DNA of 64,000 nucleotides from Blastococcus sp. TF02A-26 (GTDB lineage Bacteria; Actinomycetota; Actinomycetes; Mycobacteriales; Geodermatophilaceae). The position numbers were made by a program, and so were the translations under genes. Below, piece after piece: positions 44,624 to 53,784 of this stretch. Location: positions 248,001 to 312,000 of the forward strand of contig NZ_QOHG01000003.1 in NCBI RefSeq assembly GCF_003319125.1, written 5' to 3'. The notes beneath the pieces are model-generated. The model had not been told where the DNA came from. It made no database searches and saw nothing but the letters and a program-made list of their open reading frames with translations. Position 1 is the first letter of the stretch. Each line of letters opens with the position of its first letter.

Positions 44624-46704
44624 GAGGCGTCTTCCTTGGTGAGCAGCAGGTTGCCGTGCGGGTCGACGGTGGCGCGGAAGCCCGGGTGCACCGGCACGGT
44701 CGAGCCGAACTCCTCGATGATGGCCGGTCCGGCCACCACGTCGCCCGGCGCGAGCCGCGGCCGGTCGTAGGTGGGCGTGTCCACCCAGTCGTCGAAGAAC
44801 ACCCGCCGAGAACCCGTGACGGCCCGGTCCGTCCCGCCCTGGCCCGGCGGCAGCTCGACCAGGTCCGGACGGCGGATCGGCCCGATCCCGCTCACCCGCA
44901 GGTTCACCCACTCGACCGCCTGGCGCGGGTCGTCGGCGAAGTCGTAGCCGTACAGCTGCCGGTGCGCGGCGTGGAAGGCCTGCGCGACCTCCTCGGCGGC
45001 CGCGGCGTCGAGGTCGCCGTCGGTCACCGGCACGCGGACCTCGAACGCCTGGCCGACGTAGCGCAGGTCCGCCGTCCGCTGCATGCGCTGGTCGGCGCGC
45101 GCGAACCCCTCGCCGTCCAGCGCGGCGCGGGCGCGGTCCTCCAGCCCGGCGTACACCGTGCGCACCCGGCTGAGGTCGAGATCGGCGTGCTTGGAGACCA
45201 CCGTCTGCACGTAGTCGTTGCGGACGTCGACGGTGAGCAGCCCGAAGGCGCTGACGTTGCCCGGGTTCGGCGGCACCAGCGTGCGGGGGAGGCCGAGGAC
45301 GTCCATCAGCCGGCAGGCCAGCAGCGAGCCCGAGCCGCCGAACGTGGTGAGCGTGAAGTCCCGGACGTCGAGGCCCCGGGCCACCGTCACCTGGCGCAGC
45401 GCGTTCGCCTGGTTCCACGCCGAGATCTCGAGGATGCCGGTGGCGGTGCGCTCCAGCGACAGGTCGAGGGTCTCGCCGAGGGCGGCGAGGCCGGCACGGG
45501 CGGCGTCCACCGACAGCGGGATCTCCCCGCCGAGCAGGTGCGGGGGGATCCGGCCCAGCACGACGTGCGCGTCGGTGACGGTCGGCCGGTCGCCGCCGGA
45601 CGGGTAGCAGATCGGGCCGGGGTCGGCGCCGGCCGACTGCGGGCCCACCTTGAGCGTGCCCTCGGGCGACAGCCAGGCGATCGAGCCGCCGCCGGCGCCG
45701 ACGGTGACGACGTCGATCATCGGGATCTTCGACGGGTACGCGCCGACCGAGCCCTCGGTGGTGAGCGTCGGCTCGCCGTCGACGACGACCGTGACGTCGG
45801 TGGAGGTCCCGCCGCCGTCGCAGGTCAGCACCCGGTCGAAGCCGGCCGCGCCGGCGATCAGCGCGGCGCCCAGCGCCCCCGCGGCCGGGCCGGACAGCAT
45901 CGTGGTGATCGGCTGGTGCACGACCTCCTCGGCCGACAGCACACCGCCGTTGCTCTTCATCACGTAGAACGGCACGCCCGGCGCGATCTCGTCCAGCCGC
46001 CGGCGGATGTTCGTGACGTAGGCGCCGACCCGCGGCTTGACCGCCGCGTCGACCAGCGTTGTCACCGAGCGCTCGTACTCGCGGTACTCGCGCAGCACCT
46101 CGGAGCTCAGCGACACCACCGCGCCGGGGAGCTCCTCGCGGAGCACCTCGAGCATCGCCCGCTCGTGGGCGTCGTTCGCGTAGGAGTGCAGGAAGCAGAC
46201 GCCGACCGTGCTGATGCCGGCGTCGCGGAAGAAGCGGGCGGCGGCGACGGCGTCGTCCCGGTCGAAGGGCCGGACCTCCTCGCCCGTCACGTCCAGCCGG
46301 CCGCGCACGGTGCGGACGAGGTCGGCCGGGACGATCCGCGGCGGCTTGACCCAGAAGTAGCTGTTGCCGTAGCCGTCGGGCACCGACTGGCGGGCGATCT
46401 CCAGCACCGACTCGTAGCCCTCGGTGGTGATGAAGCCGATCCGGTCGAGCTTGCCCTCGAGCAGCTGGTTCGTGGCGACCGTCGTCCCGTGGCTGACGGC
46501 GGTGACCGCTTCGCCGGGCAGGTCCATCAGGTCGAGCACCTTGCGGACGCCGGCGAGGAACCCCTCGGCCGGGTCGGCGGGCGTGGACGGCGTCTTGGTG
46601 GTCGCCGTCCGCCCGGTCTCCTCGTCGACGGCGACGACGTCGGTGAAGGTGCCCCCGGTGTCGATGCCGATGCGGATCCGGCGCGCGGCGGGAGGGGCGC
46701 TCAT
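44620..46704 (-). CDS. Hydantoinase/oxoprolinase subunit A (HyuA-like)
   Basis: The 694-residue subunit starts with the ATP-binding IGIDTGGTFTDVVAVDEE of the ASKHA-like HydA family. It carries SHGTTVATNQLLEGK, LTCDGGGTSTDVTVV and TTFGGSGSLLACRLMDVLG, and a C-terminal HydA_N/oxoprolinase module. It would use ATP to activate the substrate hydrolysed with HyuB. An ATG lies seven bases after TAAGGT, so this operon also looks leaderless. Specificity (5-oxoproline, hydantoin or N-methylhydantoin) cannot be chosen from sequence. Confidence 0.93.
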   Translation of the reverse strand: MSAPPAARRIRIGIDTGGTFTDVVAVDEETGRTATTKTPSTPADPAEGFLAGVRKVLDLMDLPGEAVTAVSHGTTVATNQLLEGKLDRIGFITTEGYESVLEIARQSVPDGYGNSYFWVKPPRIVPADLVRTVRGRLDVTGEEVRPFDRDDAVAAARFFRDAGISTVGVCFLHSYANDAHERAMLEVLREELPGAVVSLSSEVLREYREYERSVTTLVDAAVKPRVGAYVTNIRRRLDEIAPGVPFYVMKSNGGVLSAEEVVHQPITTMLSGPAAGALGAALIAGAAGFDRVLTCDGGGTSTDVTVVVDGEPTLTTEGSVGAYPSKIPMIDVVTVGAGGGSIAWLSPEGTLKVGPQSAGADPGPICYPSGGDRPTVTDAHVVLGRIPPHLLGGEIPLSVDAARAGLAALGETLDLSLERTATGILEISAWNQANALRQVTVARGLDVRDFTLTTFGGSGSLLACRLMDVLGLPRTLVPPNPGNVSAFGLLTVDVRNDYVQTVVSKHADLDLSRVRTVYAGLEDRARAALDGEGFARADQRMQRTADLRYVGQAFEVRVPVTDGDLDAAAAEEVAQAFHAAHRQLYGYDFADDPRQAVEWVNLRVSGIGPIRRPDLVELPPGQGGTDRAVTGSRRVFFDDWVDTPTYDRPRLAPGDVVAGPAIIEEFGSTVPVHPGFRATVDPHGNLLLTKEDAS

Positions 46705-46711
46705 GGTCGAT

Positions 46712-46717
46712 ACCTTA
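46712..46717 (-). promoter_or_regulatory. Likely -10 of a leaderless hyuA-hyuB transcript
   Basis: On the minus strand TAAGGT ends seven bases before the hyuA ATG. The 42-base gap to the upstream gene leaves just enough room for a -35 overlapping that gene's 3' end. Confidence 0.5.
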
Positions 46718-46746
46718 GGGCTGAGGAACCCGTCGGGACAGACCCG

Positions 46747-47829
46747 TCAGCCGAACTCGACCGCCTTCAGCCCCACCGCGCGGAAGGCGGCCAGCCGCTC
46801 GGCCTGCTCCTGCACCGCGCGCCGCAGGGCCGCCGTCGCCGGGGCCCACAGCTCGACGGCCACGGTCATCGAGGACCCTGCCTTGCGCGGCCGCCACAGC
46901 CCGGCGATCCCGCCCCCGGCGAGGACCGCGCCCGGCCGGCCCAGCACCGGCCACAGGGCCGTGCGGTGCGCCGGGTCGGGGGCGATCAGCTCGCGGTCGC
47001 GGCCCTGGAGGAAGAGGTCGAAGGGCCCGAGCAGGCGGGTGACGGCCGGAGGCGGGGCGTCGAGACCGTCGGCGTCGAGGGTCCAGCGCCGCTCCCCGTC
47101 GACGTCGACCTCAACGGCATCGGCGGGCCAGCGCGCCCTGACCTCCTTGACGGGGGCGTCGAGGTATCCGGCGACGTGCTGCGGGGTGGCCGGGCCGAGC
47201 AGTCGCAGGTAGGCGCGGACGACGTCGAACCGCTCGGGCACCTCCTCGGCCGGGACCAGCCCGGGCACCGGCTGCAGCACCGGCGGGGACGTGCCCGGCT
47301 GCAGCTCCAGCCCCGCCCGCAGCGCCGACAGCCGGAACGTCTGCTCGTAGGCGTGCACCGCGTCGCAGGGGCGGCAGTAGCGCAGGTAGGGCTCGTCGAG
47401 CACCTCGCGGAGCCGGCCGGGCATCTCCCCCTTGACCATGGGGGCGCTCACGATCGAGCGCATCGCCCCGGCGACCGTGTCCAGCGCGGTCAGCACCGGG
47501 ATGCCCGCCGCCTTGAGCGGCTTGGCGCCGTCGAAGATCCGCTTGGCGGCGTCGGCCTCGGAGAACGGCGCCGTCGCCGCGGCCACCGCCGGCAGGTCGG
47601 CCCGCCGGTAGAGGTGCGGCGCGCCGCGGATCGTCCAGACGCTCGACAGCTCGCCGGGCTCCGGGCGCACGCCCCGCAGGGCGAGCGCCCAGAGCCCGCC
47701 GTCGGGACCGGTGTCCTGGACGCCGATGTCGAGGACGGCGGTGTCGCCGGTCGTCCCGGCGTCGCGGTCCAGCTGCTGCGCCCGGATGCGGGCGCCGAGG
47801 ACCTCGGCGGCGGTCGCGGTGAGCGTCAT
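46747..47829 (-). CDS. Winged-helix protein of the HTH_42 (AlkX/YcaQ-like) family
   Basis: The 360-residue protein has LGARIRAQQLDRDAG at the N-terminus, SVWTIRGAPHLYRRADLP (the HTH_42 hallmark TxRGTxH-like segment) and repeated winged-helix units, ending LWRPRKAGSSMTVAVELW. Family members include DNA glycosylases that unhook interstrand crosslinks (AlkZ, YcaQ) and AlkX. Here the expected QxQ/QxD catalytic motif is not clear (VQDTG), so glycosylase activity is doubtful. The ATG is seven bases from TACGGT. Confidence 0.8.
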   Translation of the reverse strand: MTLTATAAEVLGARIRAQQLDRDAGTTGDTAVLDIGVQDTGPDGGLWALALRGVRPEPGELSSVWTIRGAPHLYRRADLPAVAAATAPFSEADAAKRIFDGAKPLKAAGIPVLTALDTVAGAMRSIVSAPMVKGEMPGRLREVLDEPYLRYCRPCDAVHAYEQTFRLSALRAGLELQPGTSPPVLQPVPGLVPAEEVPERFDVVRAYLRLLGPATPQHVAGYLDAPVKEVRARWPADAVEVDVDGERRWTLDADGLDAPPPAVTRLLGPFDLFLQGRDRELIAPDPAHRTALWPVLGRPGAVLAGGGIAGLWRPRKAGSSMTVAVELWAPATAALRRAVQEQAERLAAFRAVGLKAVEFG

Positions 47830-47836
47830 GGCAGGC

Positions 47837-47842
47837 ACCGTA
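47837..47842 (-). promoter_or_regulatory. Likely -10 of a leaderless HTH_42 gene transcript
   Basis: TACGGT on the minus strand ends seven bases before the ATG at 47829; the same hexamer lies eight bases before the first tenA start. Confidence 0.55.
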
Positions 47843-47872
47843 GGACCGATCGGTGCAAGGACGTGGCCGCGA

Positions 47873-48697
47873 TCAGCCGCCGTGCGCGGCGATCGACAGC
47901 TGCTCCCACTCTCGCCAGGTGGCCAGCCGCCGCTCGTACTCCTTGGTCGCCATGGCCAGCGGGGCCTTGCCGAAGAAGACCCGGAGCGGCGGCTCGTCGG
48001 CGTCGACCAGCTGGAGGACGGCGGCGGCGGTGGCGGCCGGGTCGCCCGCGGACTGCGCGGCCTTGGCGCGACCGGCCATCACCTTGCCCCGGAACTCGTC
48101 GTAGGCCGGGTTCGGCTCCGCGTGCTGCGCCGAGGAGCCGGACCAGTCGGTGGAGTAGCCGGCCGGCTCGATGATCGTGACCTTGATGCCAAACTGCGCG
48201 ACCTCGGTGGCCAGCGACTGGCTGAAGGCCTCCAGCGCCCACTTCGAGGCGTTGTAGACGCCGAGGTTGGGCAGCGCGACGATCCCGCCGATCGAGCTGA
48301 CCTGGAGCACGTGGCCCGAGCCCTGCGCCCGCATGAGCGGCAGCGCGGCCTGGGTGATCCACAGCGCGCCGAAGACGTTGGCGTCGAACTGCGCGCGGAC
48401 CTCGGCCTCCGACACCTCCTCGACCATGCCGAACAGGCCGTAGCCCGCGTTGTTCACGACCACGTCGAGCCGGCCGAAGGTGTCGTGGGCACGGCGGACG
48501 GCGGCGGTGCCGGCCTCGCGATCGGTGACGTCCAGCTGCAGGGGCAGGACGGCGTCCCCGAAGCGCTGCACGAGGTCGTCGAGGGTGGCGGTGTCGCGCG
48601 CGGTGGCGGCCACGGAGTCGCCGCGCTCGAGGGCGGCGGTGGCCCACTCGCGGCCGAACCCGCGCGAGGCGCCGGTGATGAACCAGGTCTTCGACAT
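47873..48697 (-). CDS. Short-chain dehydrogenase/reductase
   Basis: The 274-residue classical SDR has the cofactor motif ITGASRGFGREWA, NNAGYGLFG, an active-site Ser (SSIGG) and the YNASKWALEA Tyr-x-x-x-Lys pair. The acidic or basic residue after beta-2 (ATARDTATL) suggests NADP. It is one of the oxidoreductases often annotated as SDR family NAD(P)-dependent. The ATG has AGAAGAGG upstream. The neighbours are not functionally linked, so the substrate is unknown. Confidence 0.93.
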   Translation of the reverse strand: MSKTWFITGASRGFGREWATAALERGDSVAATARDTATLDDLVQRFGDAVLPLQLDVTDREAGTAAVRRAHDTFGRLDVVVNNAGYGLFGMVEEVSEAEVRAQFDANVFGALWITQAALPLMRAQGSGHVLQVSSIGGIVALPNLGVYNASKWALEAFSQSLATEVAQFGIKVTIIEPAGYSTDWSGSSAQHAEPNPAYDEFRGKVMAGRAKAAQSAGDPAATAAAVLQLVDADEPPLRVFFGKAPLAMATKEYERRLATWREWEQLSIAAHGG

Positions 48698-48748
48698 GGC
48701 CTCTTCTCTACCCCTGCGCAGCTCTCCCCGCTGTCCCGCGGGGGCTCC

Positions 48749-48754
48749 TACGCT
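48749..48754 (+). promoter_or_regulatory. Likely -10 of a leaderless GNAT transcript
   Basis: TACGCT ends seven bases before the GTG at 48762, and no Shine-Dalgarno is visible between. Confidence 0.55.
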
Positions 48755-48761
48755 CAGCCGG

Positions 48762-49304
48762 GTGCCGGGCATCGAGGTGTCGTTCCGCCCGCTGACGCGT
48801 GCCGACCTCCCGCTGCTGTGCCGATGGCTGGCCGAGCCGCTGGTCGCGCGGTGGTGGGCGCACGACCCGTCCCCGGAGGCGGTCGAGACCGACTTCGGAC
48901 CGGTGCTCGACGGCGCCGACCCCACCGAGGTCGAGCTGGCCTGCGCCGACGGCCGGCCCTACGGATTGCTCCAGCGCTACACGTTCGCCGACAACCCGCA
49001 GTACATCGCGGAGCTGGCGCCGGTGTACCCCGTGCCGGAGGGGGCGCTGAGCATCGACTACCTGATCGGGGAGCCGGCGATGCGCGGCCGAGGGGTCGGC
49101 GGGGCGACGATCGCGGCGTTCGTCGCCGAGGGGTGGGCGCGGTACCCGGCGGCGCGCGACGTCGTCGTCCCGGTGGCGGCGGGCAACGTCGCCTCGTGGC
49201 GGGCGCTGGAGCGGGCCGGGTTCACCCGCGTCGCCGAGGGGCCGCTGGAGCCGGACAACCCGATCGACCCGCCCGACCACGCCGTCTACCGCATCGGCCG
49301 GTGA
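48762..49304 (+). CDS. GNAT acetyltransferase resembling AAC(6')-I aminoglycoside acetyltransferases
   Basis: The 180-residue protein follows the Acetyltransf_8/AAC(6') layout: VSFRPLTRADLPLLCRWLAEP with VARWW, PYGLLQRYTFADNPQYIAELAP, then LSIDYLIGEPAMRGRGVGGATI with the acetyl-CoA loop, and NVASWRALERAGFTRVAEG. The IDYLIGEP segment matches the acceptor-side region of AAC(6')-Ib-like enzymes. Relatives also acylate siderophore lysines, so resistance is only one possibility. The leaderless GTG start was chosen on the -10 distance. Confidence 0.82.
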   Translation: MPGIEVSFRPLTRADLPLLCRWLAEPLVARWWAHDPSPEAVETDFGPVLDGADPTEVELACADGRPYGLLQRYTFADNPQYIAELAPVYPVPEGALSIDYLIGEPAMRGRGVGGATIAAFVAEGWARYPAARDVVVPVAAGNVASWRALERAGFTRVAEGPLEPDNPIDPPDHAVYRIGR

Positions 49305-49311
49305 GCCGCGG

Positions 49312-50517
49312 CTACACGCGGGCCGGGGAGGGAACGACCGCCGCCGGAGCCAGGGCCTCGGCCGGGCCCGGACGGCCGAAGAACCAGCCCTGGCCCAGGT
49401 CGACGCCCAGCGCGAGCAGGGTCGTCGCGTCGTCCGCCGTCTCCACGCCCTCGGCGACGATCGTCGCGCCGCAGCCGTGGCCGAAGGAGACCAGCGAGCC
49501 GACGAGGGTCCGCAGCACCGGATCGCCGCCCACGCCGGCGACGATGCTGCGGTCGAGCTTCAGCACGTCGGGCGAGGTCAGCACGATGTGCCGCAGCGAG
49601 GAGAACCCGGCGCCGACGTCGTCGATCGCCAGCCGCAGGCCGGCCGCACGGAACGGCAGCAGCGCCGAGGTCAGGGCGTCGTAGTCGGCGACCGGGTCGT
49701 GCTCGGAGAGCTCCAGCAGCACGCGGGACAGCGGGAGCGTGGCGAGCAGATCGGCGAAGGGGCGGGTCAGCAGCGTCGCGGGGGAGACGTTCATGGCGAC
49801 GTAGCCGCCGACGCGGTCCAGGTGCGCCGCGGCGCCCTGCAGGGCCAGCACCTCGAGCTCGTGCCCGCGGCCGACGCTGTGCGCCTCGGCGAAGACGACG
49901 TCGGGGGTCCTCTCCCACTCGGCGGGGAAGCGGCTGAGCGCCTCGGCGCCGACCCGGTGCCCGGTGGCCAGTTCGACGATCGGCTGCAGGACGACGGTCG
50001 GCCCACCGCCGGCCACCACGGGGCCGAGGCGGGCGTCGATGTCGCTGCGCCGCTCCTGGTCGCGCACCGCGGGCTCGACGATCACGGCAGCCGCGCCGGC
50101 GAGCACGTCCATGAGCGCCCGGTCGCGCTTGCCCAGCTCGGGGTCGGAGGTGAACCCGAAGGCGCAGAACGTGCCGTACAGGCTGCCGTCGCTGAGCCGG
50201 ACGGGGGAGGAGACGTAGCTGCGGATGCGGGGGATGCGCGCCGAGGGCAGCGACATCGCCAGCGGGGAGGCCGTCACGTCGGGGATCACCGCGGGCAGCC
50301 GGCCGTCGAGGATCGCCTGGCAGAACGACGTCTCCTGCACGACGCGGGCGCCCTCGTGGACGAGCACCGAGGCCGGCAGGGAGGCGTCGACGACCTCCAG
50401 GTGCTGCGTGGTCCCGTCCAACCGGCTGAGGAAGGCGACGCTCATGCCGAGGGCGGAGCGCGCCGTGCCGAGGAGCTCGGCGATCTGCTGATCGGCGGCC
50501 GATCGCTGTCGACGCAC
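49312..50517 (-). CDS. GAF-EAL cyclic-di-GMP phosphodiesterase
   Basis: The 401-residue cytosolic protein has a GAF domain (about 15-155) and an EAL domain (about 170-390). The catalytic set appears complete: EAL near residue 192 (GAEALSRF), Asn in AMNVSPATL, Glu in LLELSEHD, Asp-Asp in AIDDVGAGF, Lys in VLKLDRSI, Glu in VAEGVET and Gln in GQGWFFGRP. It should hydrolyse c-di-GMP. The GTG has GGAAGGGG seven bases upstream. It is divergent from an MFS transporter gene. A GGDEF cyclase gene lies beyond two MFS genes. Confidence 0.94.
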   Translation of the reverse strand: MRRQRSAADQQIAELLGTARSALGMSVAFLSRLDGTTQHLEVVDASLPASVLVHEGARVVQETSFCQAILDGRLPAVIPDVTASPLAMSLPSARIPRIRSYVSSPVRLSDGSLYGTFCAFGFTSDPELGKRDRALMDVLAGAAAVIVEPAVRDQERRSDIDARLGPVVAGGGPTVVLQPIVELATGHRVGAEALSRFPAEWERTPDVVFAEAHSVGRGHELEVLALQGAAAHLDRVGGYVAMNVSPATLLTRPFADLLATLPLSRVLLELSEHDPVADYDALTSALLPFRAAGLRLAIDDVGAGFSSLRHIVLTSPDVLKLDRSIVAGVGGDPVLRTLVGSLVSFGHGCGATIVAEGVETADDATTLLALGVDLGQGWFFGRPGPAEALAPAAVVPSPARV

Positions 50518-50658
50518 GGCGGTGCCCCTTCCGGTGGTGGTCCTCCTCCATCGGCAACCCGGCGCCGGAGTGTGAGCGGCTGTCACCCGGACGGGCCACG
50601 ACCGCGGGGTCCTGTCACAGTGCTCGGTCGGCGGCAGCAACCAGTGAGCGGGGGACGC

Positions 50659-52107
50659 GTGGACGAGCGGGTGGGTCGCAGGTCGCACCGGGCGACCTTC
50701 GCCGTCCTCGCCGCGGGGTTGTGCACCTACTCGCTGCTCCAGTCGATGGTCATCCCGGTGCTGCCGGCGATCCAGGCCGACCTGGGCACCACCCAGGCCG
50801 ACGTCACCTGGGTGCTGACGGCGAACCTGCTCGCGGCCGCGGTCGCCACGCCCATCGTCGGCCGGCTCGGCGACATGTTCGGCAAGCGCCGGCTGTTCGT
50901 CGCGGTGATCCTCGTGCTCTGCGTCGGCTGCCTGCTGTCGGCGCTCGCCGGCGCGATGCCGCTGATGGTCACCGGCCGCGTGCTGCAGGGGATCGGCGGC
51001 GGGGTCATCCCGCTCGGCTACAGCATCCTGCGCGACGAGTTCCCCGACGCCGGCGTGGCCAGCGCGATCGGCGCGCTCTCCTCCCTCATCGCCGTGGGCT
51101 CCGGCTCCGGCCTGGTGATCGCCGGGCCCATCGACTCCGCGCTCGGCCTGGACTGGCTGTTCTGGCTGCCCCTGGGCGTCGGGGTGGTCGCGGCCGCCGT
51201 CGCGCACCGGGTGATCCCCGAGTCCCGGGTGCGGACCCCCGGCCGGGTCAACGTGCCGGCCGCGCTGCTGCTCTCGGCCTGGCTGGTGTGCGTCCTCCTC
51301 GGGGTCAGCCGCGCCACCGCGTGGGGCTGGGGCTCGCCGGCGGTGGTCGGGCTGCTGGCCGGTGGCGTCGTGCTGCTGGCCGGCTGGATCGCCGTGGAGA
51401 CGCGCTCGGCCGCGCCGCTCATCGACATGCGCATGATGCGGCTGCGCGCGGTGTGGACGGCGAACCTGATCGCCTTCCTCGTCGGGCTGACGATCTTCGC
51501 CGCGTTCGCCTTCATCCCGCAGTTCATGCAGACGCCGTCCTCGGCGGGCTACGGGTTCGGGTCGAGCATCAGCGAGGTCGGGCTCGCGCTGCTGCCGCAG
51601 ACGGCCGCCGGCTTCGTCGCGGGGCTGCTCGCCGGACGCCTGGGCCGGCGCTTCAGCTCCCGCAACATCGTCACCGCGGGGACCCTGCTGACCGCGCTCG
51701 CCTACGGGCTGGTGACCGTGGCGCACGACGAGCACTGGCAGCTGGCCATCGCCTTCGTGCTGCTGGGGTTCGGCACCGGGACGACGCAGGCGGCGCTGGC
51801 CAACGTCGTCGTCACCTCCGTCCCGCGCGACCAGACCGGCGCGGCCAGCGGGATGAACGCCAACATCCGGACGATCGGCGGGTCGATCGGCTCGGCCGTG
51901 ATGGCGACCGTGGTCACCTCCACCGCCCCGGCCGGTGGCCTGCCGACCGAGGCCGGCTACACCACCGGCTTCCTCCTGCTCACCGTCGCCATGTTCGCCG
52001 CCACGCTGGCCACCCGCGTCATGCCCGACCCCCGCCGCGCCGCCCGCCGGGCCGCCGTCGCCGGGCCCTCGGCGTCCCCGGTGGCCCCGCTGCCGACCGA
52101 CACGTGA
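50659..52107 (+). CDS. MFS transporter, DHA2 type, first of a tandem pair
   Basis: The 482-residue drug:H+ antiporter-2-type protein has about fourteen membrane helices and the MFS motif A GRLGDMFGKRRL after helix 2. GRVLQGIGGGVIPLGYSIL and GAASGMNANIRTIGGSIGSA are characteristic of the family. It shares extended near-identity with the protein encoded immediately downstream. An alternative GTG at 50644 would add five residues; the chosen one has GGGGGA just upstream. Substrate unknown. Confidence 0.92.
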   Translation: MDERVGRRSHRATFAVLAAGLCTYSLLQSMVIPVLPAIQADLGTTQADVTWVLTANLLAAAVATPIVGRLGDMFGKRRLFVAVILVLCVGCLLSALAGAMPLMVTGRVLQGIGGGVIPLGYSILRDEFPDAGVASAIGALSSLIAVGSGSGLVIAGPIDSALGLDWLFWLPLGVGVVAAAVAHRVIPESRVRTPGRVNVPAALLLSAWLVCVLLGVSRATAWGWGSPAVVGLLAGGVVLLAGWIAVETRSAAPLIDMRMMRLRAVWTANLIAFLVGLTIFAAFAFIPQFMQTPSSAGYGFGSSISEVGLALLPQTAAGFVAGLLAGRLGRRFSSRNIVTAGTLLTALAYGLVTVAHDEHWQLAIAFVLLGFGTGTTQAALANVVVTSVPRDQTGAASGMNANIRTIGGSIGSAVMATVVTSTAPAGGLPTEAGYTTGFLLLTVAMFAATLATRVMPDPRRAARRAAVAGPSASPVAPLPTDT

Positions 52108-52217
52108 GCCCGACCGCGGCCGGCGCCGAGGAGTAGTCGCCGACGGGCCGGACCACCGGAACCGTCCCGTATCGTCGGTTGCGTACAGCAACGAGAACAG
52201 AGGACCTCGCGAGCACC

Positions 52218-53699
52218 GTGACCGCCGACCCCGCGCCGCCGCGCGCCAGCTACCAGGTGACGTACGGGGTCATCGCCGTCGGCGTCATCGCGTTCGTCCT
52301 GCTCCAGTCGATGGTCAACCCGGTGCTGCCGGTGCTGCAGGCGGAGCTGGACACCACCCAGGCCGACGTCGCCTGGGTGCTCACCGCCAACTTCCTCTCG
52401 GCCGCGGTCTGCACGCCGATCCTGGGACGGCTGGGCGACATGGTCGGCAAGAAGCGGGTCTTCGTCGCCGCCCTCGGCGCGCTGGCCGTCGGGAGCCTGC
52501 TGGCCGGCCTGGCGGACTCGCTGACGCTCATGATCATCGCCCGCGTCGTCCAGGGGACGGGTGGAGGCGTGCTGCCGCTGGCCTTCGGGATCATCCGCGA
52601 CGAGTTCCCCCCGGAGCGGGTACCGGGCGCGGTCGGCACGATCTCCTCGCTCATGGCGGTGGGCGGCGCGATCGGCACGGTGGTCGCCGGGCCGATCGTC
52701 GACGGCCTCGGCTACCGCTGGCTGTTCTTCCTCCCGATGATCGCGGTGGTCCTCGCCGCCGTCGGCGCCCACCTGGTCATCCCCGAGTCCCGGGTGCGGG
52801 CGGGGGGCTCCATCAACCTCCTCGCCGCCCTGCTGCTGTCGGGCTGGCTGGTCTGCCTGCTGCTGTCGGTCACCCAGGCGCCGAAGTGGGGCTGGGGATC
52901 GCCCGCGGTCGTCGCGATGCTCGTCGGCGCGGTGGTCCTGCTCGTCGTCTGGATCGCCGTGGAGTCCCGGGCCCGGCAGCCGCTGATCGACATGCGGATG
53001 ATGCGGATCCGCGGCGTGTGGACGGCGAACCTGGTCGGCCTGCTCTTCGGCGCCGCGATGTACGCCGGGTTCGCCTTCATCCCCCAGTTCCTGCAGACGC
53101 CGGAGCTGACCGGCTACGGCCTGGCGGCGTCGATCACCGTGGCGGGGCTGGTGCTCCTGCCGCAGTCGGCCGCCTCGTTCCTCACCGGACTCTCCTCGGG
53201 GCGCCTGGTCGCACGCTTCGGGTCCAAGCTGGTCCTCATCGCCGGCGCGCTCTCCTGCTCGCTCGGGTTCGGCCTCTTCGCCGTCGCCAACGACTCGCTC
53301 TGGGAGATCGCCCTGATCGGCATCCTCATGGGCGTGGGCTTCGGCCTGGCGTTCTCGGCGATGGCCAACCTCGTGGTCGCCGCGGTGCCGTCGTCGCAGA
53401 CCGGCGTCGCGAGCGGGATGAACGCGAACATCCGCACCGTGGGCGGCGCCATCGGCACCGCGCTGCTGGCCAGCGTGGTGACGGCGGACCTGCAGCCCTC
53501 GGGCTTCCCCGCCGAGTCCAGCTACACCACCGCGTTCCTGCTCGCGGCCGGGGCGCTGCTGCTGGCCGCGCTGGCCGGGCTGCTGGTCCCCGCCGTCCGC
53601 CGCGACCCGGTGACGCACGAGGAGCCCGAGGCGCCGCTGCGCCACCCGCAGGCCGGCGTCGTGCCGGCGGCCACCCTGGTCGGCGACGGGCGCGAGTAG
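52218..53699 (+). CDS. MFS transporter, DHA2 type, second of a tandem pair
   Basis: The 493-residue paralog of the preceding transporter has the same LLQSMVNPVLPVLQAELDTT region, motif A GRLGDMVGKKRV, RVVQGTGGGVLPLAFGII and GVASGMNANIRTVGGAIGTA. The two presumably arose by tandem duplication and diverged. There is a TATCGT -10-like element at 52170-52175, so this copy may be transcribed separately. A GTG start is used; AGAGGA is upstream at a long distance, and an in-frame TTG at 52179 is an alternative. Confidence 0.92.
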   Translation: MTADPAPPRASYQVTYGVIAVGVIAFVLLQSMVNPVLPVLQAELDTTQADVAWVLTANFLSAAVCTPILGRLGDMVGKKRVFVAALGALAVGSLLAGLADSLTLMIIARVVQGTGGGVLPLAFGIIRDEFPPERVPGAVGTISSLMAVGGAIGTVVAGPIVDGLGYRWLFFLPMIAVVLAAVGAHLVIPESRVRAGGSINLLAALLLSGWLVCLLLSVTQAPKWGWGSPAVVAMLVGAVVLLVVWIAVESRARQPLIDMRMMRIRGVWTANLVGLLFGAAMYAGFAFIPQFLQTPELTGYGLAASITVAGLVLLPQSAASFLTGLSSGRLVARFGSKLVLIAGALSCSLGFGLFAVANDSLWEIALIGILMGVGFGLAFSAMANLVVAAVPSSQTGVASGMNANIRTVGGAIGTALLASVVTADLQPSGFPAESSYTTAFLLAAGALLLAALAGLLVPAVRRDPVTHEEPEAPLRHPQAGVVPAATLVGDGRE

Positions 53700-53784
53700 C
53701 ACGCCGGCTGCGCCGGTCCCGGCCCGGACGTAGGGTCCCGGGACCGGGCGCGACGGCCCGGACGGCCACGGGAGCGCGCGCGAC

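Noticed and set aside
44656-48174. A 1172-codon plus-strand open frame antisense to hyuA and the HTH_42 gene
   Set aside because: Pro/Arg/Val-rich with no domain; the opposite strand encodes clear family proteins.
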